Positions 1 through 11,709 of a stretch of 64,000 nucleotides of DNA are shown here, one piece after another (position 1 is the stretch's first letter; every line of letters begins with the position of its first letter). A program made the position numbers and the translations under genes. The stretch is from Vitrella brassicaformis (Eukaryota; Sar; Vitrellaceae), in NCBI GenBank assembly GCA_001179505.1, contig CDMY01000340.1, positions 49,259-113,258 of the forward strand, read 5' to 3'. The notes under the pieces were generated by a model that was not told the origin of the DNA, did no database searches, and saw only the letters and a program-made list of their open reading frames with translations.

Positions 1-1673
1 GTGGCGGTCAGACGGTGGTGTGGGGCATGGGCAAGGACGAGGTGCTCGTGCAGCGACCACCTGGCCTGGTCGCCACATCCCCTCCACCCCTCCACTCGCC
101 ACAGAACGTCCTCTCTCTCGAGTCACTGCTGGCGGGGCGGTCGATGGCCGGGACTGAGCAGGCGGCAGAGGAGTACCAGCGTCGGATGAAGGGACCCACA
201 TCGGCCGAGACCCTCCCAGTCGCATCGCACGTGTCATCTCCCCCTCTGGGCGACATCGACGTCATGAGCCCCCAGTCGCTGCCCGGCGAGCAGGCAAGCG
301 GCGGCGCGGAGGGGCCGCCCCCCTACTCGCCCCCCCTGGCTGATGCCAATCCCATCGAGGTGGTGTCCTTGCCGCTGTTGCACGACCTGCTGGCACAGGA
401 GGGCAAGAAGAACGAGGCGGCCGTCACCAGCGGCGTCAGCCCATCGGTGGCCGAGCAATCGGTCAGCCGCAGCGCAAGCCACACGTCCGCCACGCGGGAC
501 AGCTCTCGTCGCGGGCTGTCGGAGACGTCCCTTCCTGCCGTGCCCGAGGGCGAGCTCGAGAAGCAGATGATGCAGAAGCAGCTCAGCAAGAAGGAACATG
601 CCGCCGCCAAGAGCCGATCGCTCGACACGCTGGAGCTCGCCGAGAAGGCCGACATCGAGGCACTCAACCGTGTGGTCATCGAGAAGCTCAGCGGCGGCCT
701 GCAGGTTGGGACGGAGGGGCCAGTGGACATCTACGCGTCGTTGGCGAGTGTGCTGAGCCGCATCAAGCGGGCTAAACGCCACGAATTTTTGAAGCGAAGA
801 ATGATGCGCTTCCTGGCTGCTGGGTCTTCGGAGGGCATCATCAACCACACCGTCCACATCGACGACATGCCGCTCTTCGTCACCGGTGACGCCGTCGCGT
901 GGCCCATCACACGCCTCCTCAAGTCGGCGGCCAAGGCCGAGGGCATGCCGGCATTCGATGCGCCATCGCTCGCCCAGTACCGCTTCGCCGACCACGAGCT
1001 CGAGGACCGGCTGTCCCCTTCTCTGGCTCTGGTTCCCGACAGCAGCGTGAGCGTCAAGTCAGTCAGCGAGCTGTTCCGCGGTGTGCTGGTGTGGACGAGT
1101 GCCATGGCCATCGTTGGCCGCATCGAATGGCACGAGGCGCACCAGTACATGCAGCAGCTGACCGACATCCTCCTCAAGAGCCCGCCGTCGCCTGACCCCA
1201 CCGTGGTGTGCCTGTACTACGACCAGTTCTTCAGGTCGCAGGCCGGCCTCGCCGCGCCGCTCGACCCGGAGACCGACTTCCACTCCACACCCATGCCAAC
1301 GCAGACGTGGACAACGGTGTCGCAGGAGCTGCTCAGACACGCACACAAGAAGGCGGCGGCCGTGGCGGCAGACAGCGAGAGGGCGGCAGCACCAGCAGCA
1401 GCGGCAGCGGCTCCCTCCATCTCGTCCGGCGACAACCGCTCGTCCACGCAGACGTCTCCCGTAGCGTCCCTATCAGCCGGCCGGGATGCCCTGGCACTGG
1501 CAACGGAAGTGGCGACAGAGATAGCAGCCGAGTCAGCAGCAGCGGCGGCGGAGGAGCCGACCAAGGCCGACCCGTCGCCGACTGAGGCTGAGGAGGCCAT
1601 CGAGGCAGCGAGAGGTGACGAGGCGGGCGAGGTGGAGGGCGACAGCGTTGTCGAGGACGACGACGACATGTAG
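1..1673 (+). CDS. 3' part of unrecognised protein with acidic C-terminus
   Basis: The frame is open from base 3 to a TAG at 1671-1673, giving at least 556 codons, and it has no obvious start in the window, so the 5' end lies upstream. The first third is Ser/Pro-rich and looks disordered. A denser globular stretch follows at about 770-1330 and includes FLKRRMMRFL, VCLYYDQFF and several hydrophobic helices. The C-terminus is Ala/Glu-rich and ends in a run of Asp. I see no known catalytic motif, zinc ligand, signal peptide or membrane segment. Even amino-acid composition over 1.6 kb, with no stop and no simple-repeat peptides, argues for a real exon. I do not recognise the family and assign no function. 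Confidence 0.7.
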   Translation, partial: GGQTVVWGMGKDEVLVQRPPGLVATSPPPLHSPQNVLSLESLLAGRSMAGTEQAAEEYQRRMKGPTSAETLPVASHVSSPPLGDIDVMSPQSLPGEQASGGAEGPPPYSPPLADANPIEVVSLPLLHDLLAQEGKKNEAAVTSGVSPSVAEQSVSRSASHTSATRDSSRRGLSETSLPAVPEGELEKQMMQKQLSKKEHAAAKSRSLDTLELAEKADIEALNRVVIEKLSGGLQVGTEGPVDIYASLASVLSRIKRAKRHEFLKRRMMRFLAAGSSEGIINHTVHIDDMPLFVTGDAVAWPITRLLKSAAKAEGMPAFDAPSLAQYRFADHELEDRLSPSLALVPDSSVSVKSVSELFRGVLVWTSAMAIVGRIEWHEAHQYMQQLTDILLKSPPSPDPTVVCLYYDQFFRSQAGLAAPLDPETDFHSTPMPTQTWTTVSQELLRHAHKKAAAVAADSERAAAPAAAAAAPSISSGDNRSSTQTSPVASLSAGRDALALATEVATEIAAESAAAAAEEPTKADPSPTEAEEAIEAARGDEAGEVEGDSVVEDDDDM

Positions 1674-2020
1674 ACTGACACACAACCAAGGGAGGGCGGG
1701 AGGAAGGGATGGGTGGGTGGGTAGGTTGGTAGGTGGTAGGCTGTACCTTAGTGGTGTTGAGGTTTGTAGCCGGCTTTGGTCTGAGGTGTAATTGAGCCAG
1801 TCACTCGATCAGAGCGGACGGGGCGGGGGGGAAAGGGGCGGCTGTTGGCACATATCCAGGTTGTGTCGTGTGGTGTGTGTAGCCGGGCCGGTCGTGGAGA
1901 GTGATGATTGACTGTTTGCTCGTGTGCTGTCAGTCAGTCATCTGTCTGTTGCTTCATTGCCTGTGTTTGCTGCTTGTGTCTCGGTCGAGCCAGCGGTCGG
2001 TTGTTGACTCACTCATTCAT

Positions 2021-2054
2021 CCATCCATCCATCGCTCGATCGATCGATCGATCG
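2021..2054. repeat. (CATC)n/(GATC)n microsatellite
   Basis: Four CATC-type units run directly into CGAT/GATC units. Typical of the short tetranucleotide tracts scattered through 1.7-6 kb. Confidence 0.8.
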
Positions 2055-5000
2055 CTTGGCTAGACGAGACGAGCGAGGGGTGCGTTAAGGGCCACGATCG
2101 ACGTACGTATACACACCCACAGATACACGTACAGCCAGGATTGTCTCGTCTTGTTGTGTCGAACAGCCATGGTGTGATTTCTGATGTATCGTGTGGCGTG
2201 GCAGGCCGGTGGGGTCCGTCCGTCATCCGTCCGTCCGTCCGTACTCGTTGCCTTTTTCTCTTATTTCTCTTGGTCCGTCAAGCTAGCCAGCCAGGTAGGT
2301 GTACATACGTATGTCATATCGGTAGTGCCTGCCTGCCTCCCTGCCTGCAGTGTGCCTGCCTGCTGCCGTGTTGTTTGCCCGCCCGCCAGCTGGTGTTTGT
2401 GTGTGTCTTGTGCCTGTCTGTCTGTATATCGCTGCGGTCGTCGTTTGTTTGGCTGCCCGACCAGCCAGCACACTGCACGCCTGCACACATACGTACGGTA
2501 CGTGAACACATACAAACATACATCGTGGGTGACTGACTTGCGTGGGTACCATGGATGGGATGGCACACTCATACCATGCCTCGCTTGTTTGGCCTTTGTA
2601 TGCATGCACCGCACCCTGTGCGCATGGTGCTGCTGGCTTGGTCGTTGTTGGTCAGTTGGTTTGTTGTCTTGTCAGTTCGTCCGTCCGTCTGTCTGTCCGT
2701 CTATGAGAGCGTCTGTCTGTCCGTCCGTGTCTATCTATCTTTCGTCACATCGTGGAACCCAACACGTTCACATCCATACATCCATCCAAGATACATGCGG
2801 TTGTCCGTTTGTTGCCACTAACTGCTTGCTGTATATTTTCTTGCTGCTTATTAAGTGACTGAGTGACTGAAGTGAGTGAAGTGAGTGTCTGCATGCATGC
2901 GTGCTTGCGTGCATAGGTTTGTACCTATCTATCCATTCAGTCCGTCAGTCAGTCAGTCGACCCATTTCTTCATTGGTTGGTTTGTCGTCTCCGTGTCCGT
3001 GCAGTGCACCCGCCTCATTCACTCGCCAGATTGAATGACGCTGGCATGCCTGCGCGGTAGAACACCCCCCGCCCACCACGACGGCCGCACCGCACCGCAC
3101 CGCACCCGTGGCAAGCACAGCCCTTCCTCAGTTGTGTCTTGTCATTCATGCGATGCCGTGCTGTGTTGCCCGAGTGGCGTGGCGGGCGTGCAGTGTTCTT
3201 ACATACATACCGACTGGCGGGCGGGGTTTGCGGTGCCGCCGCGTCCCCCTGCCGTCGCCGCCCACGGTTTTGCTCACTCTTCTGTCTGTCGGGACTGTTC
3301 TTCGGTCATGGTGAGTGACGTGCTCTGAAATGCTATGCATAGCTATGATATCTCATGCAGACGTACATGATGATGCATGGAATTTGTTGGCGGATGATGG
3401 GTTTGTGAGGAGGGAGGGGAGGGGAGGGGATGGACTGACTGACTCGTTCATGGGTCCATACATACATACACGCATTACCCATTCAATCAGCAGTTGTTTG
3501 CTCGAGAGGAGTCTGAACATCGGCTGGCTGGTTTGGCTGCCAGGCGGCAGGGGAGGGGGGGCGGGGCGAGGGTGTGGCATTTCATTTCTTTGCAGAGGCT
3601 GAGTACTACTGGCTGGCTGGCTTGCTGACCAACTACCTAAGCAGTGCTCTGCACCTGCCCTTTCAATTGCAGGCAGACCCACCACCCCCATACACACACA
3701 CACACTCACACACACACGAGAATGGTGCAAATGGCGCTCCACGTCTACGTCTTGCGTGCCACACTCACTGGCCTGCATACGCCTGTGCACAGGTAGGTAC
3801 ACACCCACTGTTTATACCACAGGTGCACCCACTTCTGCCTCCCACTGACTCATTGTAACTCACGGCGTTTTGTGCCGATGATCGGTGCCGACCAGACCAC
3901 CAACAAGCAGGCAGGCAGGCTGGGCTGGGCTGGGCGATATCACATCCGATTCATACGCACACTGTGGGTGCTCACATACATGGCCTGTCTGGCCACCATG
4001 GATGAGCCGCCTGTCAGTCAGACGTCTGAGTGAGAAGCCACCCCATCCAATCCACGCCACACACGCACACGTGCACGAGAATTAAAGCCACGCTGCTGCG
4101 TCAGGTCAAGCAGGTGGGAATTTGATGACACACAGAGACAGAGACATGGACAGAGAGGTGTGAGCGAGACTATCCTACTCTCCTTGTGTGGAGTGTTGTG
4201 TTGTGTTATGGCGGTGTCACTACTTGCTGCTTTGCTATTCCATTTTCCATCAACCGCGTCTTCACTGCAGAGCCTTCTCCCGCAGAAGGTCAGCGAAGCG
4301 CGGCGCCTGCGTGCGTACCGAAAAGCCGTCTGACCTCTTTGTTGCTGCTGCGTGTGCTGCCTGGGTTGTGTTGGGTCGTGGGGTGGTGTGGTGTGGTGTG
4401 CGCGCGGTGCGGTGCAGTGACATGACGTGATCTCTTTCGGTGAGTACCCAGCTGCGTGTGCACATAACGGCAGGCAGGCAGGCAAGAGAGAGAGAGAGAG
4501 GTCGGCAGGCAGACAGACAGACAACCATGTCAGTCAGTCGGATTTAAGGCATACACCACTCACTGACTCGCCAATCATTACACTCACTACTACCTCCTAC
4601 CCTACTGGCTGGTCCTACTACTACTGCTATGCTATCGTGCAGGCACTCTCTCCCTGTCTGTCTGTCTGTGTCAGTCATGTGTTTACCCGGCTGTGTGCAC
4701 GTCACGCCCACGAATCAAATCAATCAATCACGTGAGTCCATATGGTCAGGGGGAGGGTGGGTGAGGGGTGGGCATGCACACATACCGACTACTCTACTCT
4801 CGATGGCAGGCACTTTTCCCCTAAACACTTGCTGCGAGCGTGCTTCGTCTTTTTCGATAGAAGTGCTTCACTCCTACATACATACATACCCGTTGCTAAC
4901 GTGACGTGCGTGCGTGGGACACACACGACAGCATCTGTCATTCGGCGGCCGTATGGGCATTTCAAAAGTCAGTCAAGTGTTCTTGCCTGTTATCGTGGTG

Positions 5001-5155
5001 TCCTGTTGTGTTGTGTTAATTTCCTCCAGCGAACCAGTCAGTGTGTGTGCGTTGCGTAGCTAGCTAGGTCCCTTTCGCTCCTTGTTTGTTTTGCCCACCT
5101 GCTGTGTTTGCTGTGTGAGGGGGCTCAGTGAGCGGCCAAAGGGCATTATTCTGTG

Positions 5156-5345
5156 CGTCTGTCTGTCTGTCCGTGTGTCTGTCTGTGCGCCTGTCCACCT
5201 CTTTGTGTGTGGAGTCAACTAACTGCGTGAGAGGAAGTCGATCGAGCGTTTCTTTCTTCTTTGTCTCTGTGTTGTTGTTGTTGTTGTTGGTATGTTTGTC
5301 CGTGTGGCCGTCTGTCTGCCTGTCTGTCTGCCTGTCTGTGTGCGT
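5156..5345. repeat. Clustered (GTCT)n and (GTT)n microsatellites
   Basis: Several GTCT/GTCC tracts flank a (GTT)n run near 5268-5290. Translated frames across it are pure repeat peptides. Confidence 0.75.
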
Positions 5346-8016
5346 GTGTATCGTGTGTGCGTGCGCAGTGGTGTGCTGCAAGTTTTTAGTCCACAGTCAG
5401 TCAGCTGGCTCTCGGCCGCCAGACAGCTGGTGAGTGCGTTGTGTTGTTTGATTTTCTGTTGCTGTCAGTGCACTGCCTTGTGTTGTGTTGTGTGTGGTCC
5501 GTATGCTCTCCCTCTCCCTTTCCATGCCATGCAAGCCAGCTCAGCTCGCTTAACAAGTGTCTTCTGTCTAGGTGAGTGTGTGTGTGTGTGTGCGAGAGGT
5601 AACACCTCCCGAGCCACGCATCCCTCCCTCTCCCTCGTGCTTGCACTGGGCTCACTCCGTGGACGTGACGGGCCGTGTCTTTGCATGTTATCTTATGCTA
5701 TGTACGTGTGTCGAGTCGGCTCACTCACTCCTTCACTTACTCATCGCCAGCCAGCGCCTTTGTTCGTTCGGCTGAATGAGGTGGTGCGGGTGGGTGGGTG
5801 GTGTACGTGCGCATGTAGGTAGGTAGGTAGATTGCATCCTCCTTTCGTCCCTCTGTGGCTCTCCTCTCTCCTCTTGTCGCTCGCTTTGTGGTATTTTTGC
5901 AATCAACAGAATGGAAGGATCGATGGACCATCGATCCATCGATGGATCGGTCGATGGTCCGTCGACAACCCCAACACGCAGGGCGTGCAGTTGCAGTGCG
6001 GTGCACACAGACAGACGTCTGGGCAAGCAGGCTGGCCGTTCTATGTGGTGCTGTGCTGCTGCTGTCCGTCTGCGTGTCTCTATGTCGTCTGGACAAGACA
6101 AGACATATTAAACCAACGTACGTACACCTGTCTGATGGATGCATGTGGCTCATGCAGCGTGTTGGTGAATTAAGTGGTCTGATGTGGTGGTGTGGTGTGG
6201 TGTGGTGTGATGGGTGTCTGATGGCATGTCTATATGGCATGTGGTGCCTCCCTCGTCTTCTCGTGCACGAACCACACACGCCCGTGGTGGGTGGGTGGAC
6301 GTCTGTGTTGTACGTGTTCCCCATTCATTGTGTGACGGTGTTGTGTATGTGCCGCGCCATTTTCGAAAAGAATTACCGAATTGTATGTGTCTGTCTGTCC
6401 GCCCCCGTGCGGTCTGAGTACTTTTGCAGATTGATTAACGTACGTATTCGCCACACACACGGATTCAGTCAGCTGCGCATGCTTGCAATGCACGCCACGA
6501 ATTGAGTGACTTACTGGTGGGAGTCTGTCTCGTTTTGGCTGCCTCACTCAGCACACAGTAAGTAACAGCACACACACACACAGCGGATTCATATGTATGC
6601 AGAGCTAGCGAGGGGGGGATATCGACGTGACCGACAGACTTACTGACACCACACGGCACGGCATGGCATGGCATGGACGCATACAGACGAGACGAAGGAG
6701 GTAGGTAGTTTCCTCATTCTGGTTCCTTCCTAAATCCCGTTTCTGTCATTTGAGGGGCAAAGGGGCCCGGCCGTGGGTCGCAGTGCAGTGCAGCCACGGC
6801 CAGCCAGGCAGTCAAGTCAGTCAGTCGAGTGCCCTCTGCTTGCCGGCATGCATAACTGTCCACATGTGGGCACGTCATGCGAGTTTGTGAGCCGCCTGGG
6901 GTGGTGGTGGGGTGACTGGGCGTCTTCTGTACGGCTCCGTGCAGTTCAGCCAGCAGTGTGCGTGTGCACTCACCTTGGTGGTCCTGTCTGTGATGGCATG
7001 CATGATGGATGGATGCTCGACAGACAGTCAGTGTGACACTCAACTAACCACTCATTGGAATGCACACATACGTACGTACGTGTATCCAACTCAGCAACTC
7101 CATCTCTTCTTTCTTGTCGTACCAAATTGAACAAGGGGTGGCAGACAGGGACTGACGTCAGACACTGGACTGTGGGGTTCTCACGAGTGAGTGCGATTCC
7201 ATCCATCGGTGCAGTCAGTGTCATCATCATGCAATGGACAGCGCCTGCCCACGGCCCAGTCGGTCCAGGACCATACCATTTGATCTCAGGATTTTCACTC
7301 CACTGACTGTCAGGTAGGTCACGTCACCCGTCCGAACGTCGATGTCTCCTCCCAACATGTCTCCTCCCAACATGCACACCCATCTATCTCATCCACCCGC
7401 TGCCCCCGTCGGTCTGTCTGCATCGATCGCATAGACAGATGGATGTGGCATGCACATGTCGAAAGAGAATTCCCACAACCGACGACAAACTTAGTCAGGT
7501 CGATAAAACCTCACACACTCACCTTGTAGCACAGGCACACACCTAGCACAACTCAACTACTCATCCATTCACTCCTTCCGCCCCCCCGTCACCAGCCTGT
7601 CCGTGCGTCTGCGTGACACGCGCACACCTCACGTCAAAGCCGCCACCCAACCGATCCACACACTCGAAGCAGAAGTCTGGCCAATCGCCCGTCTTCCAGT
7701 CCGTCGACGGCCAGCATGACGTCCGCCCAGTCAGGTCGGATGAGACCCACCAGCCTCATGCACGACAGGGCAGGCAACCAGGTGTATTGTACAGACACAG
7801 CTAGATAGGTCGTCGGATCGGCTTTATCGCATTGTCTGTCTGTCTCCCCATTTGAGCAGCGGCATTTCTAACTAACGCGCCAGTCATTTGCAGCCAGTCC
7901 TCGCTCGACAACGTATGCACAGCGGCCACAACAACATATCCACCTCGCCGTATCAGCACCGCTCCCTTCCAAGCCCAGGCCTTCTCCTGCTTGGGGCTGA
8001 TCTGCATGGGACGAGC

Positions 8017-9624
8017 TCAGGTGGGCTGCCGGCGATTGTCATCATATTCGCTCTCCAGTTCCTGCAAGCATGAAGGCATTGATTGGATTGCATGCCATGC
8101 GCCACGTCCATGTGCCGTCCGTCGTGGGGTTGGTAGCTCAGCTGACTGAGTGCTGCATGTCTTATGTGCTGACTGACTGACTGACTGACTCACCCTGAGC
8201 ACCCCGATGGGTATCTTTATCGACAGAGCCGTCTGCACAAGAGCCTCGGCCTGACGCGCACACACACACACACACAGAGCATTCGAATGTGTCGTCGTGA
8301 GCATGGCATGAGTGTCTGACCTTGAGTGTGGTGGGTGAGCACTTGAGGCGGTGCAGGATGGCCTCGAAGGACTCCTTGAACAGCTCATCTGCACCACACA
8401 GACAGACAGACAGGCAGGCAGCCGTCAACCATCGACGGATCGACCAATGCACCCACCCGGAGGCTCTGTGTGTGTCGGCTCGGCTCGGCTGCTGACCTTG
8501 TTGGAGGGTGACGGTGGCCAGGGCGACTCGAAATACGATCTTGATGCCCTCCGCCAGGAAGATGTCCCACACACGCACCATCACCTGCACACACACAGAT
8601 GCACACACACAGCCACGGGGGTGCGGTGCAATGGTGGGTGCATCATAAATGTCGGTCTGTTGTGTGTTCCCTCTGTGTGTGACCTCGAAAGGGAAGTTGT
8701 ATGTGAAGACGGTCATGAACCACTGGGACGCATACATGGTCGCGTCGACATTCTCGGCGCGCTACACACCACACGTACAACATACAGACAACAGCAGGGA
8801 GGGACATGGTTGATGGTGTCTGTCTGCCATGCCCACCAGGTGGTCGTGCAGGCGCGGCATGTGGGCCTGCAACAGGCGCTGGAACTGACACCCACACAGA
8901 CAGATGGGAACGAGACACACGGTGGTGAATTGATGATCATCTCTTGTCAGTGTATGTGTGACCTGGTAAAAGTACTTGTCCAGCAGAGGCAGCCCGGGGC
9001 GGCTGTGCTTGCTGTGCTGACCCGAGCCCCGATCTCTCTCTGAAGAGTAAGTGTTTGGGGAAGGTGCGGCTGATGTCACGCGAGATGTCACCCTCACACA
9101 CAGCCTCGGGCTCGCGAAGCAGACGCTGAATGACGCCGACACACAGACGTATACACACGCGCGTCTGCGTGTCTGCTTGTCTGTCTGTCCGGTGACCTGA
9201 TAGAGTCCCTCAGGGTGTTTGTTGAAGAGGTTCCGCGAGGCTGCCAGCTTCTGCCACACAAAGCCGCGGAGGCAATCGGGGACGCCGTGACGGATCTTCT
9301 GCTTCAACTGCCAAGGCCAGATCACACACAAGGAACACACAAGCAATGCACTGCGATGGATGGATGGATGGATGCCGCCTCTCCACCCACCAGATCTCTG
9401 TTGTTTGTGCGGAATCTGTCGATGTCGATGCAGATAACCCGCCATTGGTGCAGGGACCGCAGATCATTGCGGTACTTCCACCCCTCGCCGCCCGACTGAG
9501 CCCTCTCCGCCGTCTCGGCCGGGAAGGAAGGAGCCGTCAGTGTGTCCAGCTCGCTGCGTGATTCATCATCTTCAGATGCTCCTTCGTCTGAAGGGACTGC
9601 TGCAGTCCGCATCTCACGCCGCAT
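8017..9624 (-). CDS. TBC-domain Rab GTPase-activating protein, core exon disrupted
   Basis: Nine exons on the minus strand. The start is the only Met near the first exon (9622-9624); the TGA is at 8017-8019. Exon 1 (9391-9624) encodes an acidic lead and HQWRVICIDIDRF. Exon 2 (9197-9307) has LKQKIRHGVPDCLRG, the first TBC helix. Exon 3 (8963-9125) has DISRDISRTFPKH, which carries the arginine-finger region (IxxDxxRTFP). Exon 4 (8837-8884) has FQRLLQAHMPRLHDHL. Later exons carry YASQWFMTVFTYNFPFE and VRVWDIFLAEG. TBC proteins stimulate GTP hydrolysis by Rab GTPases in membrane traffic. Oddity: exon 3 jumps from RTFPKH to PGLPLLDKYFYQ in about 45 nt. The usual segment of roughly 50 residues with the GYCQG glutamine finger is absent, and the two halves lie in different frames (163 nt). 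All other exon junctions keep phase. Either the gene is inactivated or the sequence has a local deletion. Confidence 0.85.
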
Positions 9625-9761
9625 TTCGGTCCGACCTCCTCGCTTAGCTCGCGGGGTGCAGGGTTTGAAACCCTGAAAAAGGAAACCCTGAAGCAATTTT
9701 TGAGGAAAGTGAAAGTGAGAGCGGTGATTGGGTGTAGCTGCTACTGAAGTGAAGCAGAGGA
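9625..9761. promoter_or_regulatory. Divergent promoter region between TBC gene and PGM3
   Basis: The 137 bp separate two head-to-head start codons, so both promoters must overlap here or lie in the genes. It contains an 11-bp direct repeat GAAACCCTGAA (9667-9677 and 9682-9692) and an imperfect inverted repeat GGGTTTGAAACCC (9661-9673). No TATA-like box is evident. Confidence 0.45.
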
Positions 9762-11709
9762 ATGACCTCCATCGCGATGCACCACCCGTCCGATGCGGAT
9801 CTGCAAGCAGCCTTCTCAGGCCATCCCCCTTCCTCTTCTCCCCCTCCCCCTCTGCCCTACGGCACAGCAGGCTTCCGCGCAAACAGTGCCGTCCTCCTGC
9901 ACGCCATGCACCGGTGCGGCATCTTCGCTGCACTGCGGGCCGTCAAGACCAACCAGACTGTCGGGGCGATGGTCACGGCGTCGCACAATGTGGAGCCGGA
10001 CAACGGCATCAAGCTCGTCGACCCGACTGGCGGCATGCTGGAACAGTCGATGGAGCCCATTCTGACAGAGTTTGTCAATGCAGACGATGCTGTCCAGGGC
10101 CTGCGGCGGTTGCTCGAGAAGATTGAAGCACAGCCAGGAGTGGCCAATGGTGGCGGGGGGCGAGTGGTGGTCGGGCAGGACACCCGGCAGTCGTCGGAGA
10201 GGCTCGTCAAGGCGGTCAAGGACGGGGCTCAGCTCATGGGAGTGGAGAGCATCGTCGACCTGGGTGAGGTGACCACGCCCCAGCTGCACTTCATTGTGCA
10301 ACAGTGCAATGCCGCTGGAGCTGAGGGGCGAAGGATAGGCGAGTCGGTCTACTTCGAGCACTTTGGGGGCGCCTTTGCCAGGTTCTGGTCGCTGCTGCCG
10401 CCCTCCCCCTCCCCCGCCCCCGCCCCTTCATCCCTCTATGTCGATGCGGCAAACGGCGTGGGTGCCCTGAAGATCGCTCCGCTAGGCGAGCACCTCAGCG
10501 CCACGCTCTCCCCATCCCCTCTCTCGCTGTCGCTGCTCAACGACGGCACGCAGCCGACAGACCAGCTCAACGAGGAGTGCGGTGCTGAGTACGTGCAGAA
10601 GATGCAAAGACTGCCGCGAGGCTTCGACGCTGCAGAGATGGTGGGCAAGAGGTGCTGCTCGATGGACGGCGACGCCGATCGGCTGGTGTACTTCTCTCCG
10701 GGCGGGGAGTCGGACCACCTCATTCTGTGTGACGGTGACAAGATGGCCGCCCTCTACTGCACTGCCATTCAGCGGATGCTGGCCGAGATCGACCTGCAAG
10801 ACAAGGGCAAGGGCCTGCGGGTGGGCGTTGTCCAGACGGCCTACGCCAACGGCGCCTCCACCGCCTTCCTTGATCAGCTGCCTCACGTGGATGTGAGGTG
10901 CGTCAAGACGGGCGTCAAGCACCTGCACAGGGCAGCTGAGGAATACGACGTCGGGGTGTATTTCGAGGCCAATGGCCATGGGACGGTGCTGGTGAAGCGG
11001 GAAAGGCTGGGCGAGTGGGCAAGCGTGGTGGAGGGGCGCGACGAGAGAGCCTACGAGAGGTTGGTGGCCTTCCTGGGTATCTTCAACCAGACGACTGGGG
11101 ACGCACTGGCCGACCTCCTGGCCACTGAGGCGGCACTCAAGTAAAGATGAGAGGAGGCTGATCTGATGTCTTCTGCACACCCCTTTGTTCTGTCTGTCTG
11201 TCTACAGGTACCTCAACATGTCATTTGCTGACTGGGCGGCCCTCTACACAGAGTTGCCCTGCAGACAAACCAAGGTCACCCAACAGATCCACGGTCCACA
11301 CACGCGCTTTGTTTGTCCATTGTTCATTTTGTGTGTTCGTCCGTCCAGGTGGCGCTGCCCCGGTGGGTCTTGAATCGCCTACAGCCCCACCCAGAGCACG
11401 AGAAGACCCTCACCCAGCCCACTGAGCTGCAGGCAAGGGAAACCACGGCTGCCTCACCCACACAAGCATCCATCGGGCACGTGTCGTGCTGTCACTCAGG
11501 CATCAGTCGACACCGCCGTCTCCTCACTCATCGCCCAGCACGGGGATGGCTACAGTGCTCGGGCGTTCATCCGCCCGTCGGGCACTGAGGACGTGTGTCG
11601 GCTTTATGTGGAGGCCACCACCGCCGAGGGAGCAGACCGCCTCAGTGACGAGCTGAAGGCGAAGATCAGTCAATTCGGTGCACAGATGGCCAAAAGCGTG
11701 ATGAAATGA
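9762..11709 (+). CDS. PGM3: Phosphoacetylglucosamine mutase
   Basis: Four exons (9762-11140, 11208-11274, 11349-11432, 11500-11709) sum to 1,740 nt, a 579-aa protein close to the usual AGM1 length. It interconverts GlcNAc-6-phosphate and GlcNAc-1-phosphate on the route to UDP-GlcNAc, in the cytosol. Visible motifs are the active-site serine loop MVTASHNVEPDNGIKLVD near residue 70, the metal-binding loop CSMDGDADRLVYF near residue 305, the sugar-binding FEANGHGTVL near residue 400, and the C-terminal phosphate-binding FIRPSGTEDVCRLYVEA. These are the four signatures of alpha-D-phosphohexomutases, and the TASHN form is typical of AGM1. Intron 3 is a GC-AG intron. The N-terminus is slightly Pro-rich. 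The gene is head to head with the TBC gene. Confidence 0.95.
11433..11499 (+). other. GC-AG intron in PGM3
   Basis: The exon ends CTGCAG and the intron begins GCAAGG and ends CTCAG, 67 nt. Using this GC donor joins GAGCTGCAG to GCATCAGTC in phase 0 and leads into the conserved ARAFIRPSGTED motif. No GT donor nearby keeps the frame. The donor otherwise matches the strong consensus AG|GCAAGG. Confidence 0.8.

Larger units (their letters stand above)
1674..8016. other. Repeat-rich intergenic region without a supportable gene
   Basis: About 6.3 kb dominated by short tetranucleotide tracts: (GTCT)n, (CATC)n, (GATC)n, (GTCC)n, (GGCA)n and CA/GT runs. All open frames here translate to low-complexity peptides ([24 protein letters not shown] types) and none shows domain-like composition. 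Part may be the 3' UTR of the gene ending at 1673 or the 3' flank of the minus-strand TBC gene ending at 8017. Some tracts resemble the introns of neighbouring genes, so non-coding transcription is possible but not shown. Confidence 0.6.

Noticed and set aside
1901-2858. Open frames of 211 and 224 codons on the plus strand
   Set aside because: Their peptides are CLSVCLSV and HPSIHRSI repeats derived from tetranucleotide tracts; they show no domain-like composition.
8131-8215. tRNA-like start (GGTAGCTCAGCTGA)
   Set aside because: The following sequence is a (TGAC)n repeat inside a TBC intron; no anticodon or T-arm (GGTTCGAATCC type) can be folded.
10482-11180. 232-codon minus-strand open frame
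   Set aside because: Shadow of the PGM3 first exon, caused by high GC content at third codon positions.
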